Assembly: GCA_019787685.1 (NCBI GenBank)
Contig: JAHNUO010000004.1
Location: 2,418,001-2,482,000, forward strand
Direction: 5' to 3'
DNA: 64,000 bases
From: Chiua virens
Lineage: Eukaryota; Basidiomycota; Agaricomycetes; Boletales; Boletaceae
This document shows, piece after piece, positions 57,431 through 64,000 of this stretch. Position 1 is the first letter of the stretch. Each line of letters opens with the position of its first letter. A program made the translations under genes and the position numbers. The notes beneath the pieces are model-generated. The model had not been told where the DNA came from and made no database searches. It was given only the letters and a program-made list of their open reading frames with translations.

Positions 57431-60400
57431 ATGCCCACTTGTGGAAAGTGTAAGCTTGACTTTAATACTCGCAAAGAATACTCTAAGCATCAAAAGCAAT
57501 GCATTGTTGGTCTTAGTGATAGTGTGACCATCACTATTCCAGAACTTGGCCAGATTACAGTTCAGATGAATGAACAAAACAATTACCAATGTCATTGTAC
57601 AGTGGGTGGATGTTCTAAGGAAGGAGGGTTTTCCACTTTGGAGGGCCTAAAGAAGCATCTACGCAAGCGGAAGACATGGGTAAATCCATCAAATGTGAGT
57701 CATTGGTAGCATGTTTTGGTATCCTAGCTTTTCATCTGTTATAGTTCCTGGACAATAACACAGCAAATAAGGATAATGCCATGGATGAATCTATTAACCA
57801 TGAAAGTATTTCTTTAGATACTCAGGAAAAAAATGGTGTATGTGTCATATTCTTTTTCTTAGACTATTCTCTCACATGTATACCTTTCTTCACAGGATTC
57901 TTCAACAGCACTTGCTAACACATGTGGTTCTTTGGAACAGATGGATGCAGAGGTGTGTACAATCATATCAGTACAGGCCTTCTCTATTGATACTGGTTCT
58001 TAGAGTGCAGAATCTGGCATTCTGGACAGTCACCAGAGTGACCACAATGGTGATCCTATCTGCAATTTAGAAATCCTGTCTCTACCAGTAAGTACAATGT
58101 TCAATGAGCATACTGCAGACAACAACACTCACATTGTCCAGACCTTAGATCCAACAGACCAGTTACTCCATCATCCATTTTTGAACAGTATCAACATTGT
58201 GATCGATCCTGTTCTCAATGCTTTCTGCTGCAACATTTGTCTTGTAGCCCTGACTCCAGATCAGGTTCCAGGCCACTTACGCCACAAGCATCATGGTACT
58301 AAACTCCAAACAACCTTCTTTGATGAACTGGTTGCTTTTTTAGGCCTGCCAGAGGATCTTCCTGAACCTCCACTTACCATGGAAGGCATGCCAGCATTCA
58401 AAGGTTTGAAGCTTTTGGATGGATTTGCCTGTTCTACATGCCCATGTGTCTTGGGATCAAAGAAGAATCTGAAAGCCCATCACAACCTCGCCCATCCAAA
58501 TATTCCTACCCCTCAGAAATGGATATCTTGCAAGATGCAACAGTTCAATGCAGGTGGTCCTTCTCGTATGCTATGGCAGGTTGCCAATTCTACCCCCATG
58601 GCTGTTCCTATGTCGATTTCCCAAGAGCCTATCACTCATGGGATAATTGAAGCTATCCGTCACAAAATGTCACAAAATATGAAAGTTCAACCACCTCCTC
58701 AAGATGAGCGGCTCATCTCCCCCTGGCTCCGCTTCACTCGCTGGCATGAGCACATTGCTGGATATGACCCTCATAAACTCCGCAAGTTGGTAGAAATTCC
58801 AGACACACTTGACCTGGATCCTCAAGTTCCAGGAATTAGAAGTGTGGTCCAGAAATACTTTGAAAATGCAATGGAAACATTGAGGTATTCGGATGACCTG
58901 GTTAGGCAAATGTTGAATTCTCCAGATCCCAAGTCAGAGTAAGTAGTTTCATAAACATTTGTGGTCAATTCTAAATCTGACTTGGAATTTCTAGTGGTAT
59001 ATCTAATACTCCATTCCAACCACACCAAGAACCAGAAACCCTAAAAAGATATATTCGACCCACCATTGGTCTCCTCTGCATGTTGATCCGGTCATTATCT
59101 CAAAATCACTATCAAATCCCACTACCTCAGGAGGTGAAGGATCAAGTTGAACGATTGCACTCTACACTTCAAAACAAATCTCAAAGTGATGCTATTCCTA
59201 TATTGCATGAGCTCTTGTGTGGCCTTTGGCTAGCCACATGGACCAGGTCACTTGAAAACCATATCCCCTGTCCTACAGAACGCCTCCTCATTCTCTATAC
59301 CCTCAAAAAAGATGGTGGACATTTGGAACCCAAAGATATTACTGGTTACCTCGCTAAATTCCAATACTGCATTCGTCTCACCTGTCTTTTGGAGATCAAA
59401 CACCTTGCTCCCATCAAGCATGAAGGCAATGAGATCAATACTTGCAATGACCTTCTTCCATGGTTTACAGAGAAATCCAACTCCCCTTTCAGTCGCATTC
59501 GGGCTTTGCAACATTATGCATCTTCGGTTTCTTTCCAGACACAAAGCTTACCTTGCATCTGGTGGCTGGATCGTACAAACTGGAAACATATGTTGTTCAA
59601 GGGAGACCGAATTCACCTTGACCAGCTGAGGACTATGTTCCAATCCAGTGGAGAAACTATTATAGACCTTTGGGAAAAAAAGGTTTTGAAAGGCATTAAT
59701 TTGCACATCTCCTATGATCACCTTTCGGATTCATTGGACAATCATGAAGTCAATTATTCCTTTCTCACAGATACTCGCAACACTTGCTTCAATAATCGTG
59801 ATGCATTGGCCAATGCTTTTATGGCTAATCCAGATGTCCGGCGCTTCTTTGGACGCTTCACTGAAGGAACCATGGAATGGAATCGTGGAGCACTTCAACA
59901 TTGGCTTCGAGACTATGCTGAATTTCAAGGACATCTCCTCATGCGTTGCGAAATGCTCAGTGGTGCACCAGGACGTGGCACAGAGCTCACTCCCATGGTC
60001 TTCTGCAACACCAGGTATCGCTCCCAGTGAAATTTAGTCGTCCTTGGAAGGCATGTAGCCCTTCTTCGCCAATATAACAAGATGGGATCCCAGACTGGTC
60101 ATGACAAGCTTATTCCCCATTCACTGGATAGCATTACCAGCGACCTCATGATTCAATCCCTGGCACTGGCAAGACCATTTGCAGAGCTTGCTATATTCCT
60201 CTGCTATGCAAATCCACAAGATACTTTGCATCTCTATCAAAACCACATCTTTGTCAATGTGGATAAACTATTCACTACCAAAGATCTCAGCAATACTATG
60301 GGTCGTGCAAGTTTACCGCATGTTCAGTGCAAGCTCACAGTCAACCCATGGCGTCACATTAGCATCGCCTTCAAGCGAAAGCTGGCAAATTATACCGAAG

Positions 60401-63258
60401 ACCTATTAGACCTTGATGAAGGTGAAACAGTTGATGCATTACAAGCTGGTCACTCGCGAGCAACTGAGAATCGTGTTTATGGTCTCAGCCCTGATGCTCT
60501 GGCAGGTGCTGCAGAGGACCTTCTTCCTCATTTCCTAGATGCTAGTGTCAAATGGCAGCAAATTATGCACACCATGCCAGGTGGACTAGGTCTATCATAC
60601 AAGGATTCTGGTTTGGCCAACTTCCATCATCTCGCCAAGTCAGGTCAACTGGGCAAGGATTTACAGAGAGATGTACTAGGCAACCTTCAATCACATCAAC
60701 CAAACATCTCTGAAGACCGTATTGTGGATCGAATCTTGGAACGAATCACAGACATGATGCTTAGTGGAATGGAAGCTCGTTTAATCAAGGCATTCATAGA
60801 GAACATCAACCCTACCATCATATCCACAATCAAAAAGGCCCTCAATGACGATGAATGGTCATCACAAGTGGCCAAAAGCCCATGTAATATGGATGGCATG
60901 GATATTGATGCAAATCCACTTTCCACACCAAAGCAGACTGGTATGTACAATTATGTTTAAACCTATTCTTACTTACAAATACCTCTTAGAAAACAACGCA
61001 TTAGGAACAAACCTTGAGGATATGGACTTTGAAGAACTCTATGACAGTCCACAGGTAGATATGGTTTCCATGCACACAAAGACACGTAAGTGTCATCATC
61101 TTAGAAATCATCTCCACTTGTTTACCAATGGATTCTAGAAATACCACCTCAACCAGCTAATCTTGAGGTTATGAACTCAGAGCATTCCCATGACCAATCT
61201 CACATGACATCCAATATGTCAAGCTCACATGATTTCAGTATGTGATTCCATTGAAATACATTTTCTTCTATTTAACCTTAGAATATATCTCAAGATTCAA
61301 CATATCAAATGCCCAACACTGAAAGGAAGTGTCTTGAAGTTCTGCAACATACCTTAAAGAACCCAGAGGCTACATGGATTTCAGATGAACAAAAGCATGC
61401 TGTTATTGCTGTCATTGAACGCAAGACAGATGTGGTTGCTATGTTGAAGACTGGTGGTGGAAAGTCTATGCTAGCCATACTTCCTGCCAAGCTATCACCA
61501 AACACAGGCATCATTGTCATCTTGCCATTGAGGTCCCTGATGACTGATTGGCAGCGAAAGCTGGAAGATATGAACATTCCCTATCAGGAGTATAATCCAT
61601 CTACTCATGGAGGAAAGCTCAATCCTGGCATCAATTTGATTCTTGTGTCTGCAGATCGAGCAGCAACTGGTGGATGGCGTACTCAAATTGCAAAACTTAA
61701 TGAAGACCTTCCGATTACTCGCCTGGTGTTTGACGAAGCTCATCTCCCATTACTCTCGCATGATTTCCGCTCCTCCCTTGCCCATGTCAGAGAGCTACGA
61801 GAGCAATGTGTGCAAGTCATCTTGCTCAGTGGGACTGTGCCTCCTGGAAGCGTTCCAGCTCTGAAAGAGACATTTGGATTATTGGACAATGCAGTGGAGA
61901 TTCGTCAAAGCAGCAATCGACCAGAGTTGGAGTATGTTCTCAAGGGACCACTTCCAACCAATAACATCCCAAGGCAAATCATTGATTCAGTAGCCCAGGA
62001 GAAGTTGGAATGGGCTCCACATGATAGAGGACTTATCTTTGTTGCTTATATTGATGATGGAGAGGAATTGGCATCTTTGGTGAGTCCCATTTCCATGGAT
62101 CATTACATTTCCTGATTTGGTGGTTAGAGTGGTTGGCCATTCTATTCTGGAGCACCGACTGTGACTGATGAAACCAGGATGGCAATTTACAATCAATGGA
62201 GATGTGGCGCCACCCCTGTTATGATCTGTACCAGTGCCTTTAGCACCGGAAATGATTACCCTCATGTCCGGCTCATTGTCCACTTCAAAATGGCATTGGA
62301 CATGAGTGACTTTATTCAAGCACAGGGCCGTGGAGGACGGGATGGAAACCGGGCCCGATGCATAGTATTTCCTGGATCAAGTCCTCAACTTCCCAAAGTT
62401 TCTCCTGCCACCCACGATCACAAAGGACATGTGTATGCACACAACTATGCATACAGTCAGGCCGCCACACAGTGTCTCCGTTTCAAATCAACATTCTACA
62501 TCGATGGAAAAGGAATGCAATGCAGTGAAGATCAGGAAAACGTCCCATGCTCTATCTGCAAGGCAGGCACAATGACGAACCACACGACAACAATATATCC
62601 TGGTGCTGCACAATATTCCAAGGACCTTGCGAAATGTGTCCAACAACGGCCTGAACCAGTGTGGCCATCACAACAATCAAAACGCCTGCTTGACAACACA
62701 CACTGCTTACCACATGATACATTCGAAGCTGCTGCTATCATGGCAAAGCGGCAGCGTGCAGACCGCCTTGCATCTGTGATTGAAGACGCTGATCGAATCC
62801 GAATGGCTCTCAATGCTGTCAAGGACCATGGATGTGGTGTCTGTTATGTTCTGCAGCAACCATGCAAACATGACACCATGTATACATGCCCTAATCTGAA
62901 GGAGTGGTTTGGAGGATTTTTCTATGTCATGGACTGGAAGAAGAAAATTCGTTATCCAACTTCTATCACAAAAAACCAAGGAATCTGCTGGAAGTGTCAT
63001 GTGCCATCCTGTGCTGATATGCTGCATGGTCCCTTCACATTGTCAGATGCCCCATGCGAATGGGAAGACATTATAGTGCCAACATTAATTGCAATTTGGA
63101 AGGCGCCCAACATCCATCTGTGGAAGAATAATCCATTTGGAAAGTTATCCAAGGACTTGGATGGTTATGCAAAGTGGCTACTGGAGAGGCCATCTCCAGG
63201 ATACTGCAGTAAGGTAATTGAAGTGTTTCTTAGATACGTAGAGTGGAGGATGTCATAG
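57431..63258 (+). CDS. Telomere-linked-helicase-type gene: C2H2, recombinase-like and RecQ-type helicase
   Basis: Ten exons fit in phase: 57431-57694, 57745-57837, 57896-57952, 58004-58087, 58142-58938, 58995-60940, 60990-61085, 61139-61237, 61295-62079, 62128-63258 (1,784 codons); 61295 is the least sure. N-terminus: zinc fingers CGKCKLDFNTRKEYSKHQKQC, CHCTVGGC and two more around residues 205 and 290, in the arrangement of the orsellinic-cluster/DUF3505 type. Middle: LSGAPGRGTELTPM then RHVALLRQYNK, like the tyrosine-recombinase-derived region of fungal telomere-linked helicases; no catalytic Tyr assigned. C-terminus, from about residue 1,170: TGGGKSMLA, FDEAHLP, LLSGTVPPG, TSAFSTGNDYPHV and QGRGGRDG, a RecQ-type set, followed by CHC-rich ends. 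Codon 777 (60028) is TGA in frame, between conserved halves. Family role: thought to act in telomere or subtelomere maintenance. Composition is CpG-poor. Confidence 0.7.
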
Positions 63259-63365
63259 TGGTACTTATACAATACTGTTTGTACTGTTTATACAAGACAT
63301 TTATGATGATGCTGCATTTTCTAGCCCCAATGTCTCTGAAGTCCATAGTGACTATTCCCTGTGCT
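63259..63365. terminator. 3' region of the helicase gene
   Basis: Short stretch between the stop codon and the satellite, with TTGTACTGTTTATAC and TTTATGATGATG sequences that may include the polyadenylation region. No definite signal. Confidence 0.3.
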
Positions 63366-64000
63366 GTCTCATGCTGTCTCATGCTTTGCTCCCCCATGCT
63401 CCCCCATGCTCATGCTCTGCTCCCCATGCTACCCCATGCTACCCACATGCTACCCATGCTACCCCATGCTCCCCCATGCTCCCCCATGCTCCCCCATGCT
63501 CCCCCATGCTCTGCTATGCTCTGCTACCCCATGCTCCACCATGCTCTGCTATGCTCTGCTACCCCATGCTACCCACATGCTACCCATGCTACCCCATGCT
63601 ACCCCATGCTCCCCCATGTTCTGCTATGCTCTGCTACCCCATGCTATCCTATGCTCTTCCATGCTACCCCATGCTACCCCATGCTCCCCCTATGCTCTGC
63701 TACCCCATGCTACCCCATGCTCTTCCATGCTCCCCCATGCTCCCCCATGCTCCCCCATGTTTTGCTATGCTCTGCTACCCCATGCTACCCCATGCTCCCC
63801 CTATGCTCTGCTACCCAATGCTACCCCATGCTATCTCATGCTCATGCTCTGCTACCCCATGCTCCCCATGCTCTCCCATGCTCCCCCATGCTCCCCCATG
63901 CTCCCTCATGTTCTGCTATGCTCTACTACCCCATGCTACCCCATACTCTTCCATGCTCTTCCATGCTCCCCCATGATCTCCCATGATCTCCCATGCTCCC
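63366..64000. repeat. CCCCATGCT-type minisatellite, open at the right edge
   Basis: More than 50 short units of 9-10 bp, CCCCATGCTA, CCCCCATGCTC and CTCTGCTATG, in mixed order up to the last base of the window. A higher-order pattern recurs, for example CTCTGCTATGCTCTGCTA followed by CCCCATGCT runs. Two frames stay open through it; they are not genes. It may continue beyond the window. Confidence 0.88.

Noticed and set aside
63243..63986. Two frames of 247 and 201 codons rich in Pro, Cys, His, Met and Leu
   Set aside because: They read through the CCCCATGCT satellite; no domain, and both frames are equally open.
1..64000. CRISPR arrays, bacterial-type operons, rRNA
   Set aside because: Repeats present are eukaryotic satellites without spacer structure; genes have introns throughout, and no rRNA sequence was recognised.

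Overview
The window reads as nuclear DNA of a basidiomycete fungus, most likely a wood- or litter-decaying agaricomycete. Genes carry many short introns (about 48-75 nt). Proteins include an AA14-type lytic polysaccharide monooxygenase, fungal MFS sugar porters, a Nup159-type FG nucleoporin, relics of a fungal 7TM family and a basidiomycete-type Penelope-like retroelement. All exon models were spliced by eye and have no RNA support.

Left part (1-22 kb): sparse. A C2H2 zinc-finger gene and the LPMO gene diverge from a shared intergenic region. A tandem segmental duplication follows: a decayed 7TM-like gene then a sugar transporter at 9.0-14.1 kb, and the same pair again at 17.2-21.1 kb. Both transporters are intact and share three exons and a GC-AG intron; both 7TM copies are broken.

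Middle part (22-45.4 kb): dense housekeeping DNA with NUP159, a transketolase-like gene, a small Tyr/Asn/Ser/Gly-rich protein, an ICMT-like methyltransferase, a TBC-domain Rab GAP, COA6, a TPR protein and a CoA-dependent acyltransferase-like gene. The transketolase, TBC and acyltransferase genes each need at least one single-base correction to keep a conserved protein in frame, which means either assembly indels or recent decay.

Right part (45.4-64 kb): repeat-dominated and subtelomere-like. It holds a 555-bp solo LTR with a perfect 5-bp target duplication sitting in an ORF, an approximately 200-bp minisatellite array, a CpG-poor LTR relic, a predicted type I hammerhead ribozyme, telomere-like TTAGGG-related repeats, an endonuclease-lacking Penelope-like (Coprina-type) reverse transcriptase, three 165-bp tandem repeats, an 18-bp alternating purine/pyrimidine minisatellite, and a ten-exon gene joining C2H2 fingers, a recombinase-like region and a RecQ-type helicase (telomere-linked-helicase type) with one in-frame TGA. 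Inverted CCCCATGCT-type satellites flank that gene. The retroelement and G-rich repeats are oriented as expected if the chromosome end lies to the right.

No rRNA, tRNA, CRISPR or bacterial-type operon was seen.
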